From: Ursus arctos
Taxonomy: Eukaryota; Chordata; Mammalia; Carnivora; Ursidae
DNA length: 64,000 bases
NCBI RefSeq assembly: GCF_023065955.2
Contig: NW_026622974.1
Span: 25,637,718-25,701,717, forward strand
Reading direction: 5' to 3'
Shown here in pieces: positions 48,440-60,000 of this stretch; positions within the stretch are counted from its first letter, which is position 1, and the number at the start of each line of letters is the position of its first letter. The position numbers and the translations under genes are program-made. The notes under the pieces are model-generated. The model searched no databases and was not told where the DNA came from. It saw only the letters and a program-made list of their open reading frames with translations.

Positions 48440-48885
48440 TAGAAATGAAAACTACTTCAATAATTGATTCTTGATTATATTTTAGAAAAATAAAATAGGC
48501 ATGAGAGACATTTGAGAATGACTGAGGAAATTTGAATATAGATTTCAATTTTGATGGTATTACTGTTCCATGTAAATTTCCTTGAGAGTGATAATCTTAT
48601 GGTATTGTGGTTAGGAAGATACTGTGTGAGAAAGGAAAGTATCTGTTTTTAAGTGATACATGCTAAAGTACTCAGTGCTGAAGTGTCCCGATGTCTGCAA
48701 CTTATTTTTAAGTGGTTCCAGGTGGCTGCAGAGTAAGAAATACAGGAAAAAAAGGAAGTGGTAAACATGGCAAAATGTTAGCTGTTGGTGGAAGTAAAGA
48801 ATATATGGATATTTTATGTACTATGCTTTTAACTTTTTTTGGTTTGACTTTTAAAAAAAAATTAAAGAAAAACAAATCAGACTGC
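48440..48885 (+). mobile_element. L1M 3' UTR
   Basis: 'gatggtattactgttccatg', 'ggtattgtggttaggaagat', 'gtgtcccgatgtctgcaact', 'ttatttttaagtggttccag' is the common old-L1 3' UTR order. Confidence 0.7.
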
Positions 48886-48886
48886 A

Positions 48887-48891
<5 letters not shown>

Positions 48892-48948
<57 letters not shown>
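48892..48948. repeat. (AT)n followed by poly(T)
   Basis: About 19 AT units pass directly into about 19 T residues. Confidence 0.95.
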
Positions 48949-48949
<1 letters not shown>

Positions 48950-50480
48950 CCCCTGAGGGTGTTTTTACTCTGTTGAGCCTCCTAAGACAATTTTACACCA
49001 TTTACATTCAAGCAGTATATATTCAAGTATAGCAACATTCCATTAGAGAATGCAATCAGATTGGCCACATTCCAAATTACAGGAGTGGAATTTACATTTC
49101 CATTTTTCTGCTTACATTTCTCAGGGCTTCACTTCTCCCTTTCTCCACAGCAACACCCACTTTAATCTTAAATGCCCAGTTCTAGCTACAGAGGAAAACT
49201 ATGTGACAGAATTTCCCCTAAGTCACAGAACCTTCTTTTCTTGTCATACCTCCTAAAAGGTCTTACATTTTCAAGGAGACTATGGAAAAGATAATAAATG
49301 ATTTTTAGATTGAAAAATATTTTTCAGCAGGGCTCTTCTCAGTGTGCCTTAAAACACAATAGCCGTATTTGAAGACTTACTTACAAAGTAACCATTGATT
49401 TAAGTATTCTTGTATCTGATTGATGTAATTTCTTACCCTTTAGGTGCAATTAAAGGTAACTAGATTAGTAGTTTGCACTTCAGAAAATCATGAGCTACTC
49501 CATGGCAATTTATGGTCTCTAGACAGCTTGTTTCCCTAACTTTATTATTTTTTTAGGGTTTTTCTTTAAATGCACATTACTTCTCCAAATGACAAAATAT
49601 ATGTTCTCCCCAAAATATATTCTCCCCTGTGTAGGGGAGAAGTGAGCCTTCATTTTGTAATTAATGCCCACTAGTCTGGCCAGTAAGATGAACTACCAGG
49701 AGATAGAACACTCTTAGAATCTTTTCTTTTACCAATTTTCTGATACCAATTTTGATCATCTTCTTGGTAAGAAATTAGACATTCAAAGCATTATTATCGT
49801 AGGGCAATGATTTTTATTCTGTTTTTATTTTGTTTTTATTCTGTTAAAGCTCAGAGCTTTCATTTTTGTAAATAATACACAGTCCTAAGGCATAGTGGAA
49901 AATGAAAAGGAAGTCTCTTATTCTTCCTTTTAATTTTTATCTTTTTGTTCATGATGGTACCTAACTCAAATCAGAATGTCCATCAAGGCTGGTGGAGTTA
50001 TATGGTCATCAAGCAGATATATTTTCTAGAGAATGAAGTTGATATGATTTTTGTGATCCATTTTAAGAAAAATCATAAAAAGTTATTAATAAAGAGCCAA
50101 GTACACACGTGAATATTTATTTAGAATGAGAAAGAAGTGATGTCTAACTTAAGAGCTAATACCACAAACAGAAAAATCCTGAAAAATAACATATCTTTCT
50201 TATCGATCAACTGCCTAATATATATTTTTATTTTTTACTATAATCTCATCACCTTTTCCACAAAATGTCAATTTTGTAATAATTTTATATAAAGAAAATG
50301 AGACAGTAATTCAGTCTTTCACTAAGCACTGCTGATTGAAATTTACAGAATTCAATTTTTCAGAAACTTTCTCCTTCCATAATTTGTTATTGGTAATGTC
50401 ATGAAATTTTAGGACTGTTGTCAAATTTGGAAAAATCTCTACCAAGTTTCTTTCATATATGAATTATAAGATTTCAGATA
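48949..50480. other. Unique AT-rich DNA
   Basis: No gene or repeat recognised. Confidence 0.4.
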
Positions 50481-50494
50481 AGATTTGAATATTA

Positions 50495-51179
50495 ATGGGA
50501 ATGCAAGTTGGTACAGCCACCCTGGAAAACAGTGTGGAGGTCCCTTATAAAGTTAAAAATTGAGCTACCCTATGATCCAGCCATTGCACTACTGGGTATT
50601 TACCCCAAAGATACAGACGTAGTGAAGAGAAGGGCCATATGCACCCCAATGTTCATAGTAGTTCTGTCCACAATAGCTAAATCGTGGAAGGAGCCGAGAT
50701 GCCCTTCAACAGATGACTGGATTAAGAAGTTGTGCTCCATATACACAATGGAATATTATTCAGCTATCAAAAAGAATGATTTCTCAACATTTGCTGCAAC
50801 ATGGATGGCACTGGAGGAGATAATGCTAAGTGAAATAAGTCAAGCAGAGAAAGACAATTATCATATGGTTTCTCTCATCTATGGAACATAAGAACTAGGA
50901 AGATCGGTAGGAGAAGAAAGGGATAAAGAAAGGGGGGGGGGTAATCAGAAGGGGGAATGAACCATGAGAGACTATGGACTCTGAGAAACAAATTGAGGGC
51001 TTCAGAGGGGAGGAGGGTGGGGGAATGGGATAGGCTGGTGATGGGTAATAAGGAGGGCACGTATTGTATGGTGCACTGGGTGTTATACGCAACTAATGAA
51101 TCATCGAACTTTACATCAAAAACCAGGGATGTACTGTATGGTGACTAACATAATATAATAAAAAAATATTTAAAAAAAA
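50495..51179 (+). mobile_element. Young L1 3' end (ORF2 C-terminus and 3' UTR)
   Basis: 5'-truncated copy of the same subfamily as the full-length L1 at 54.9 kb. Open to the ORF2 stop (frame 50508-50891; residues like [22 protein letters not shown] at the end). The 3' UTR has a nine-to-ten G run (50932-50941), 'cactgggtgttatacgcaac' and a weak A-rich end (51154-51179). No target duplication lies next to that A-rich end: the duplication of its 5' border, agatttgaatatta (50481-50494), recurs only at 52349-52362, so the insertion appears to extend past the L1. Confidence 0.93.
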
Positions 51180-52348
51180 GTGATAAGGAACAGGTTACAA
51201 AATACAGTAAGTGACAAATGCAAGGTATTGAACCATTTATATAGCATGCTACAATTTGTATAAAAAATGTATTTTTAAAAGTGTATATTTTTGCATATGC
51301 AAAGATTATTTTTGCAAAGGTAAGAAGAAAACTAGAAACAATAGTTTCCTATAGGGAGGTGTATACACACTCTTCCATACCCTTTTAATCTGATAAATTT
51401 TAAAGTATTACCTATTCACCAAGCCCCCCAAAACAAACAACAAACAAAAATTTTAACAAAACTATAAATTCAGAATTCTTTTAAGAGTCTCTGATATGAA
51501 CATCCAAAACTGAGCTAAACATTTACCCTTTATTTATTTTTAAAAGATTTCTTTATTTTTTTAAGTAATCTCTACATCCATTATGGTGCTTGAACTCACA
51601 ACCCCGAGACCAAGAACTGCATGCTGCGCTAACTGAGCCAGCCAGGCACTCCTTACCCTTTTTAAATCACAGAGTGGTATCTTACATATACTCTTAGAAG
51701 CGGCCCTAAAAGTCAATGAAATGTTATATTACAACAAAAAGTTTAGCAGCAATCTGAGCTAACTTGAGGGAGAGCTTTAATTTGGGCTAATTAGAATGAA
51801 CTCATGGATGCAGAGAGAAAACTGGATACTCAATTTATAAAGTGTTTTGCTTCTAAACTTATCAGAGGAAAAAAAATGGCTAGAAATGTATTACAATATT
51901 TTAGAACACACAAATTAGCTGTTCATTTTGTTCCCCAGAAATCAAATTTTCATTTAGTCACAACTCACTAAAAATTTGCTATAATTCAAATTTGTACTAT
52001 ACTTAGCATGCATGGACTTATTTTTAAACAATAGCAATATACAAAATTTAGTTTTTGGAGTCTAATGCTGAAGAAATTTAGTTAGAACTGAATGAAATCT
52101 GGGTTGGAAATATATCGCCATAATATTAAAAAAAAATTACCAATGCTTCCGCCGGCATGAGGAAGGGCTCCAAAGTGGAAGGAATCAATGTATGCCTTAA
52201 TTTTCTCCAAATCTAGAAAAAAAACAAAAACAAAGTTAAATATCAAACATAATGTGTCATCTTACTTAGTAGCTTAAAAAAAGAAGGTACAAAAGCATTT
52301 ATTGTTCAATAAAGATTAAAAAAACCCAAAACAACAACAACAACAAAA
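51180..52348 (+). mobile_element. Putative L1 3'-transduced segment
   Basis: About 1.17 kb of non-L1_young sequence between the weak poly(A) of the L1 at 50495-51179 and a second A-rich tail (52317-52348, with CAA units) just before the right copy of the target duplication. An AATAAA at 52308-52313 precedes the tail, as expected of read-through to a downstream poly(A) signal. It holds an old L1-like 3' UTR trace (51230-51425) and an older SINE fragment (51536-51652), presumably co-mobilised from the source locus. Confidence 0.8.
51536..51652 (-). mobile_element. Old CAN-SINE fragment
   Basis: 'ttttttaagtaatctctaca', 'cttgaactcacaaccccgag', 'gagccagccaggcactcc' is an older SINE subfamily. It has no target duplication of its own here that I can see. 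Confidence 0.8.
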
Positions 52349-52362
52349 AGATTTGAATATTA

Positions 52363-54499
52363 AGTATACTTTTAATAGGAGGCAACTGATTAATGGAAAA
52401 ATCTTCCACAGACTAACTGGAAAAAAACTTCCATAGATTAATTCCATAGAACAACTTCCATAGACTAATGCTTCCATAAAGCTCAAACTTCATTTCTCCT
52501 CCAGTACCCTAATAGTTCTAAGACTAGGAACTGTGGGCACCTTTGTGTAACATGCTGAATTGAGTCGTGGCAGGAAATGGTAGGGGTTTCTCTGGAAACA
52601 AATTCTGTGCAGAGTGGCTAGCAGTGATTTGGGATGCATGGAACTGACTATGAATCACTTTCGTATATTCTCCTGAACCCAACACTTTACAGAGGCTGTG
52701 GGGCTCCTGCCACTAGGGGCAGTACGATGGAGAAGTTGCAGTAGAAAATGATAATAGTTTTAACTGATTGCGATAAAAATATCTTACTTTTGCAAATTTT
52801 TCTAAAGCATATAACCATGTGAACATATTATCAGGGATTAACCTTCACTAGTTTCATAGTAAACCCATTTCTGGCCTTTACTACAATATAAAGCTGACCT
52901 TTTTCAAGTCCTTAGTAAAACTGTTGAAAAGCTAGGATTACAGGGATCATTCTTTGTGGTCCTCTCCATTCATCCCATGCTATGCACAGCTAAGTAAGAG
53001 CAAAAAGAAAATATATTTTTACTCTTCAGTTAGTGAATTTTTATATTTAAATTTGCCCATGTGCAGAGGTAGGGATGAATGAAATTAGCAAGCTTTTTTG
53101 GGTACATAGTGGTTATATGGCTTAACAGAACATTGTTCAGAAACTTAATTGAATTTAGGTGCCTCATAATTGTACAGAAAAACATTTCAAAGGACATTTT
53201 CAAAACTAATAAAGGTTTAGCATTTTATGGAAAACTTATTAGGTAGAAAGGAGTAATTATGATCTTAAAGGGAAATGGGAGAGATTAAATATAATGTCCA
53301 CAAAGGCAAAAATATATTAGCATAGTACTACAAAATCCAATAGAAATATTTGTTAAAAAAATAAGGGTAAATTCCATTCTGTGTATTTTCCCTTCTCCTA
53401 GGGAATTAGTTATTTATGTGGAGTAGAAAATCTGATGGGATACTTCCTTTATGAAGGAGGTAGCAGGTGGCTGTCTGTTGGAGTGTAAAAAAAAAAAAAA
53501 GAATCATTTGGATGTAATTTGAAAAAAAACAATCAAATGACAAAAATACAAATGGAAAATCTCTTGGAAATTTTTCTATGCAGAAAATTTTCTACGCAGT
53601 ATTGGAATTAGAAAAGACAATAAACTATGTATCTAAGAAATTATAATTGCTAACAAAAAAGAAAAATTATTTGGTAATTTAGACAATGAAAAGACTCTTA
53701 TCTTTCAAAATACATTCAATATAGTTTTCTTCTTTTCTTGTGGTTTTAAAAATGATTTACACCCAAGTGTTCAAAGTATAATACATGCAATATTGCAATA
53801 TTCTCATATTATAGCCCAAAGAAACTAAAAAAGATCAATTTTTTTTTTTACCTGAGATTAGTAGAGTCTGATTAAAAAAACCTAGATCTTCTTGATTTTT
53901 TTAATGCACAGGGTGTTTGTGTGTGGGTATATGTGTGAGCTTTCACACAATAGATTGAGAATCTGAAAACTTATGTTTTATTTCTACTTCTCTCACAAGC
54001 TAGTTCTTTTATTTTAGGAAAATTACTTAAACTGAACCTCAGGTTTTTAAATCTGTGTAATGAGGATTGGACTATATAATATCTAAGATTTCTTTAAATT
54101 CCAACCTTCTATGAGTCCATGTATGTTTGATGAAATATTAGTATTCTTTTACACAGGAAATGGATCAAACATAATTTAGGCTACCGAAATAATGAAAATA
54201 ATGAATTAAAATCAATTAACATTCATGATATAACTAAAGTAACTAGTTTGTGAGTACTAATGGCCCTAAGATTATTTTAGACCTGCCTAAGGTTGTCATA
54301 GCCTACTCACTGACAAATCCCAGATTTATAACCAATATAGACCTATTTGCACTCCAATTTGTGTAAGCAACTGACTACATGATTATTACTTGTATGTTTC
54401 TTAGATATTCAAATTTAGGACTTATAAAGTCAAACTGTAGACCCTGCCTCTATCCCTCTTAACTTGGAAATAACAAGTTCCATTGTACTTCTGTCTATG
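52363..54499. other. Unique AT-rich DNA
   Basis: About 2.1 kb without a gene. A small cluster of repeated 'cttccatagactaa' units lies at 52403-52480. Confidence 0.45.
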
Positions 54500-54780
54500 G
54501 CCTCCATGATTCCAGCAGCTTGAATAAGAAACTTTAGCATCTGCCCTGACTCCTCTTCTGCATACCACCCACATTCAAGGCTAAGAACCCTATGTTTCCT
54601 CCCTCCAAACTATGCCATGAATCAGGTCGCTTCTCTTCATTTCCAGTGTGAGCATCCTAGCCCATAACAGCATATTTTCTCACTTGGGCTTTTGTAATCT
54701 TTTAGTGGCCTCCCCTGCTTCCACTTTTATCTCCTTATAACCAATTACTCTTCCAGCATTCAGAGTATGCAATAATGATG
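54500..54780 (+). repeat. L2 relic
   Basis: 'taatcttttagtggcctccc' and 'ctgcttccacttttatctcc' followed by 'ccagcattcagagtatgc' match the L2 internal order. Confidence 0.5.
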
Positions 54781-54905
54781 TTATTATTGTAAAAATGATA
54801 TAAAGACATGAATTATTCAAGGAATACCACCATTTGGAAATGTTAGAAGAATATTATTATAAACATCTCTTTATATATTAGATAGGTGAATAGAAATTAT
54901 TTTAT

Positions 54906-55906
54906 GGAGGGGCGGAAAAAGATGGCAGAGGAGTAGGGGACCTTTTTACAGCTGGTCCCCTGAAATGAGCTGGACATCTACCAGATCATCCTGAACACCA
55001 ATGAAATCAGCCTGAGATGCAGGAAGATACATCTGGATCTCTACAAACCAACATCTCCAACGCTGAGTATTGAGGTACGAAGCAGGGAGCCGTGAATCCA
55101 CGCACAGATATTGGAAGATAAATGGAAGGGGGAGGGAGCCGCCATGCTTGGGCGCTGGGAAGCAGTAGCCACCTGCACTGGGGAGTGGGCCGGACTCATG
55201 GACCAGCACCCAGAGAAAGCAGACTGAGACCGTGAGCCCTGGAATACACACGTGACCAGACTGAAAACCGGAGCTCTGGAGCACACACTCAAACTAGACC
55301 AAAACCGGGAGTTCAGGAGTGCAACCAGATGGAAAACTGGCGCTCCGGAGCAAACTCGAACCACACTGAAATGGGGAGCTCGGGAGCGTGGGCAGGAACT
55401 GGGGGTAACTGGCAGTCTTAGAAGCACAAAGGACAGAGATGTGCCAGCCCTGGAAGTGAGGGCTGGAAGAGCAGCTGTGGGGGGCACAACCCGGGATGCT
55501 GCAGGGTTTTTAGCAGCAATCGACAGAAACAGAGTTAAATTGGCCAGGAGAGCTCGTGGAGAGCAGACTGCGATCTCTCTGTTCTGAGACAGAGGCTAGG
55601 ATATGGCCACTGCTGCTCTGACTCTCAGAAGAGTCACAGAAAACCACCAGGGAAAGCCACCAGAGAACAAAAGCCCAGAAATACCGGTTCACATTGTGCC
55701 CATCCCCATCCCCCCTCTCAGGGGACGGGGCAACTCTACCCAAACAGGGTTGCCTCAGTATCAGTGTGGCAGGCCCCTCCCCCAGAAGGCAGGCTGAAAA
55801 ATCAAGAAGCCCACATCCCTAAGGTCCCTATAAAACAAGTGTGCATTGCTTGGGTCCTGGTCAATAATTTGGGCTCTGTACATCCCCGCAACCTCTCCTC
55901 ATCAGA
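54906..55906 (+). promoter_or_regulatory. L1 5' UTR (internal promoter region)
   Basis: GC-rich relative to its flanks. It contains a run of degenerate tandem units (about 55253-55393). In other mammals the L1 5' UTR carries the sense promoter and often an antisense promoter; that role here is inferred. An antisense open frame (55041-55487, 148 codons) spans it. Confidence 0.75.
54919..54926 (+). promoter_or_regulatory. YY1-like site near L1 start
   Basis: aagatggc begins at +14 of the element. In human L1 a YY1 site at about +13 to +21 sets accurate transcription start. The L1s at 39277 and 45333 have related but altered versions (aagatggt, aagatagg). Confidence 0.6.
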
Positions 55907-57030
55907 ATGACGAGGAAGAGAGATCCCCCCCAACAAAGAAAAGATACAGTCTGTGGCCTCTGCCACAGAACTAATGGATATGGATATAACCAAATTGTCA
56001 GAAATGGAGTTCAGAGTAACAATGGTCAAGATGATGTGTAGGCTTGAAAAAAATATTAACGAAAATATTAGCGAGAATATAGAATCTCTAAGGGCGGAAA
56101 TGAGAGTGAATCTGGCAGAAATTAAAAATGCTATGAATCGAATGCAGTCTAAACTAGATGCTCTGACAGCCAGGGTAAATGAGGCAGAAGAATGAATTAG
56201 TGAATCGGAAGATGGGATGGTAGAACAGAAGGAAAAATGAAACTTGGCTTAAAAAAATCCAATCTCAGGGAGCACCTGGGTGGCTCAGTCATTAAGCGTC
56301 TGCCTTCGGCTCAGGTCGTGATCCAGGTGTTCTGGGATCAAGCCCCACATCGGGCTCCTCCACTGGGAGCCTGCTTCTTCCTCTCCCACTCCCCCTGCTT
56401 GTGTTCCCTCTCTCGCTGGCTGTCTATCTCTGTCAAATAAAAAAATCTTAAAAAAAAAATCCAATCTCAAGAATGTAGACTACGAGAGATACTGACTCAA
56501 TGAAACGTTCCAATGTCGGAATCATCGGCATCCCCAAGGGGGTGGAGAAAGAGAGAGGTCTAGAAGAGATATTTGAACAAATTATAGTGGAGAACTTCCC
56601 TAATCTGGCAAAGGAAATAAACATTTGTCTCCAAGACACAGAGGGGACCCCTCCCAAGATCAATGAGAACAAACCTACACCACATCACATCACAGTGCAA
56701 TTCACAAATATTAGACCCAAGGATACAGTCTTGAAAGCAGCCAGGGGGAAGAAAATCCTTACGTACAGAGGGAGGAACATCAGAATAACGTTAGACCTGT
56801 CTACGGAAACCTGGCAAGCCAGGAAAGGTTGGCAGGGTATTTCCAGAGCTCTAACTGAGAAGAACATGCAGCCAAGGATCCTTTATCCAGCAAGGCTGCC
56901 ATTCAGAATTGATGGAGAGACAAAGACCTTCCAAGACCAGCAGAAACTGAAAGAATATGTGACCACCAAGCCAGCCCTACAAGAAATATTAAGGGGGGAT
57001 TCTATAAAAGTAAAAAGGCCCCAAGAGTGA
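55907..57030 (+). pseudogene. L1 ORF1 (RNA-binding chaperone), broken
   Basis: ORF1p coats L1 RNA as a trimer. The ATG at 55907 is followed by a seven-C run (55925-55931) after which the reading frame no longer matches the ORF1 frame. A coiled-coil-like segment then reads open to a stop at 56193-56195 (MEFRVTMVKMMCRLEKNI...; Asn/Glu/Leu rich). A SINE interrupts at 56268-56452. The RRM and C-terminal domain are open at 56500-57030 (176 codons; NVGIIGIPKG at the RRM start, ARGKKILTYRG, then MQPRILYPARLPFRIDGE in the C-terminal domain). So at least three independent lesions: frameshift, stop and insertion. Confidence 0.92.
56268..56452 (+). mobile_element. CAN-SINE inside L1 ORF1
   Basis: Plus-strand young type ('cgctggctgtctatctctgt'). 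Target duplication aaaaaaatccaatctca at 56251-56267 and 56453-56469 (left boundary is blurred by the A tail). It separates the ORF1 coiled coil from the RRM and postdates the L1. Confidence 0.95.
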
Positions 57031-57079
57031 TACAGAACAGAAAGTCACAATCTATAGAAACAAAGACTTCACAGGCAAC

Positions 57080-60000
57080 ATGACATCATTAAAATAATAT
57101 CTCTCAATAATCACTCTCAATGTAAAAGGCCTAAATGCTCCCATAAATGCCACAGGGTTGCAGATTAGATAAAAGGACATGACCCATCCATTGCTGCCTA
57201 CAAGAGACTCATTTTGAACCTAAATATACATCCAGACTGAAAGTAAAGGGATGGAAAACCATTTTTCATGCCAATGGACTGCAAAAGAAAGCCGGGGTAG
57301 CAATTCTCATATCAGACAGATTAGATTTTAAACTAGAGACTGTAGTTAGAGATACAGAAGGACACTATATTATTCTTAAAGGATGTATCCAATAAGTGGA
57401 TATGACAATTATAAATATCTATGCCCCCAACAGGGGAGCAGCTAGATACACAAGCCAACTCTTAACCAGAATAAAGAGACATATAGATAATAATATGTTA
57501 ATAGTAGGGGACCTCAATACTCCAGTCTCAGCAATAGACAGATCACCTAAGCAGAAAATCAACAAAGAAACAAGAGCTTTGAATGACATACCGGACCAGA
57601 TGGACCTCATAGTATATACAGAACACTATACCCCAGAACAACAGGATACTCATTCTTTTCGAATGCACATGCAACTTTCTCCAGAATAGACCATATACTG
57701 GGTCACAAAACAGGTCTCACCCGATACCAAAAGACTGAGATTATTCCCTGCATATTCTCAGACCACAATGCTTAGAAACTGGAACTCAATCACAAGGAAA
57801 AATTTGGAAGAAACTCAAAAACTTGGAAACTAAGAACCATCCTGCTCAAGAATGATTGGGTAAACCAGGTAATTAAGAAGGAGATTAAACAATTTTTGGA
57901 GATCAACAAAAATGAAAACACATCAGTCCGAAACCTATGGGACACTGCAAAGGCAGTCCTAAGAGGAAAATACATAGCCACCCAAGCCTCACTCAAAAGA
58001 ACAGAAAAATCTAAAATGCAGTTTTTATATTCTCATCTCAAGAAGCTGGAGCTGGAACAGAAGAACAGGCCTAACCCATGCACAAGAAGGCAGTTGATCA
58101 AGATTAGAGCAGAGATCAATGAATTAGAAACCAGGAGCCCAGTAGGGCAAATCAACAGAAGTAGAAGCTGGTTCTTTGAAAGAAAAAATAAGATTGATAA
58201 GCCAGTGGCCAGACTTATTCAAAAGAATAGAGAAAGGACCCAAATTAATAAAATTATGAATGAAAGGGGAGAGATCACGACCAACACCAATGAAATAGGA
58301 AGGATCATTGGAAACTTTTATCAACAACTTTAAGCCAATAAATTAAACAACCTGGAAAAAAAGAATGCCTTCCTGGAAACCTATAAACTACCAAGACTGA
58401 AACAGGAAGAAATTGATTTTTTAAACAGACCAATTATGAAGAGATTGAAGCAGTGATCAAAAACCTCCCCAAAAACAAGAGTCCAGGGCCTGAAGGATTC
58501 CCCAGGGAATTCTACCAAACATTCAAAGAAGAAATAATACCTATTCTCCTGAAGCTGTTTCAAAAAATAGAAACAGAAGGAAAACTACCAAACTCATTCT
58601 ATGAGGCCAGTATTACCTTGATCCCCAAAACCAGGCAAAGACCCCCAAAAAGGAGAGTTACAGACCGATATCCCTGATGAATATGGACGCCAAAATTCTC
58701 AACAAGATCCTAGCTAATAGGATCCAACAGTACATTAAGAGGATTATCCATCATGATCAAGTGGGATTCATCCCTGGGATGCAAGCGTGGCTCAACATTT
58801 GCAAATCGATCAGTGTGATAGATCACATCAACAAGAAAAGAGTCAAGAACCATATGATCCTCTCAATTGATGCAGAAAAAGCATTTGACAAAATACAGCA
58901 TCCTTTCCTGATTAAAACCCTTCAGAGCGTAGGGATAGAGGGTACATTCCTCAATTTCATAAAAAACCATCTATGAAAAGCCTACAGTGAATATCATTCT
59001 CAATGGGGAAAAGCTGAACACCTTTCCCTTAAGATCAGGAACACGACAAGGGTGCCCACTCTCACCATTATTATTCAACATAGTACTAGAAGTCCTTACA
59101 ACAACAATCAGACAACAAAAAGGGATAAAAGGTATTCAAATTGGCAAAGAAGAAGTCAAACTGTCTCTCTTCGCAGATGACATGACACTGTACATGGAAA
59201 ACCCAAAAGACTCCACCCCCAAATTACTAGAACTTATAGAGAAGTTCAGTAATGTGGCAGGATACAAAATCAATGCTTAGAAATCAGTTGCATTTCTATA
59301 CACGAACAATGAGACTGCAGAAAGAGAAATTAGGAATCCATTCCATTTACATTAGCACCTAAAATCATACATTATATTGGAATTAACTTAACCAGAGAGG
59401 TAAAGGATCTATATTCTAGAAACTACAGATCACTCTTGAAAGACAATTGAAGAAGACACAAAAAGATGGAAAAATATTCCACGCTCATGCACTGGAAGAA
59501 TAAACATAGTTAAGATGTCTATGCTACCCAGAGCAATCTACACTTTCAATGCCATCCTGATTAAAATACCAATGACATTTTTCAAAGCACTGGAACAAAC
59601 AGCCCTTAAATTTGTGTGGAACCAGAAAAGGTCCCGAATCACCAAGGAATTGTTGAAAAGGAAAAACAAAGCTGGGGGCATCACGTTGCCTGATTTCAAG
59701 CTATACTACAAAGCTGTGATCACAAAGACAGCGTGGTACTGGCACAAAAACAGACACATAGACCAATGGAACAGAATAGAGAACCCAGAAATGGACCTTT
59801 GGGTCTATGGGCAACTAATCTTTGACAAAGCAGGAGAAAACATCCAGTGGAAAAAAGACAGTCTCTTCAATAAATGGTGCTGGGAAAATTGGACAGCTAC
59901 ATGCAAAAGAATGAAACTTGACCACTCCCTCACACCATACACAAAGATAAACTCCAAATGGATGAAAGACCTCGATGTGAGACAGGAATCCATCAGAATC

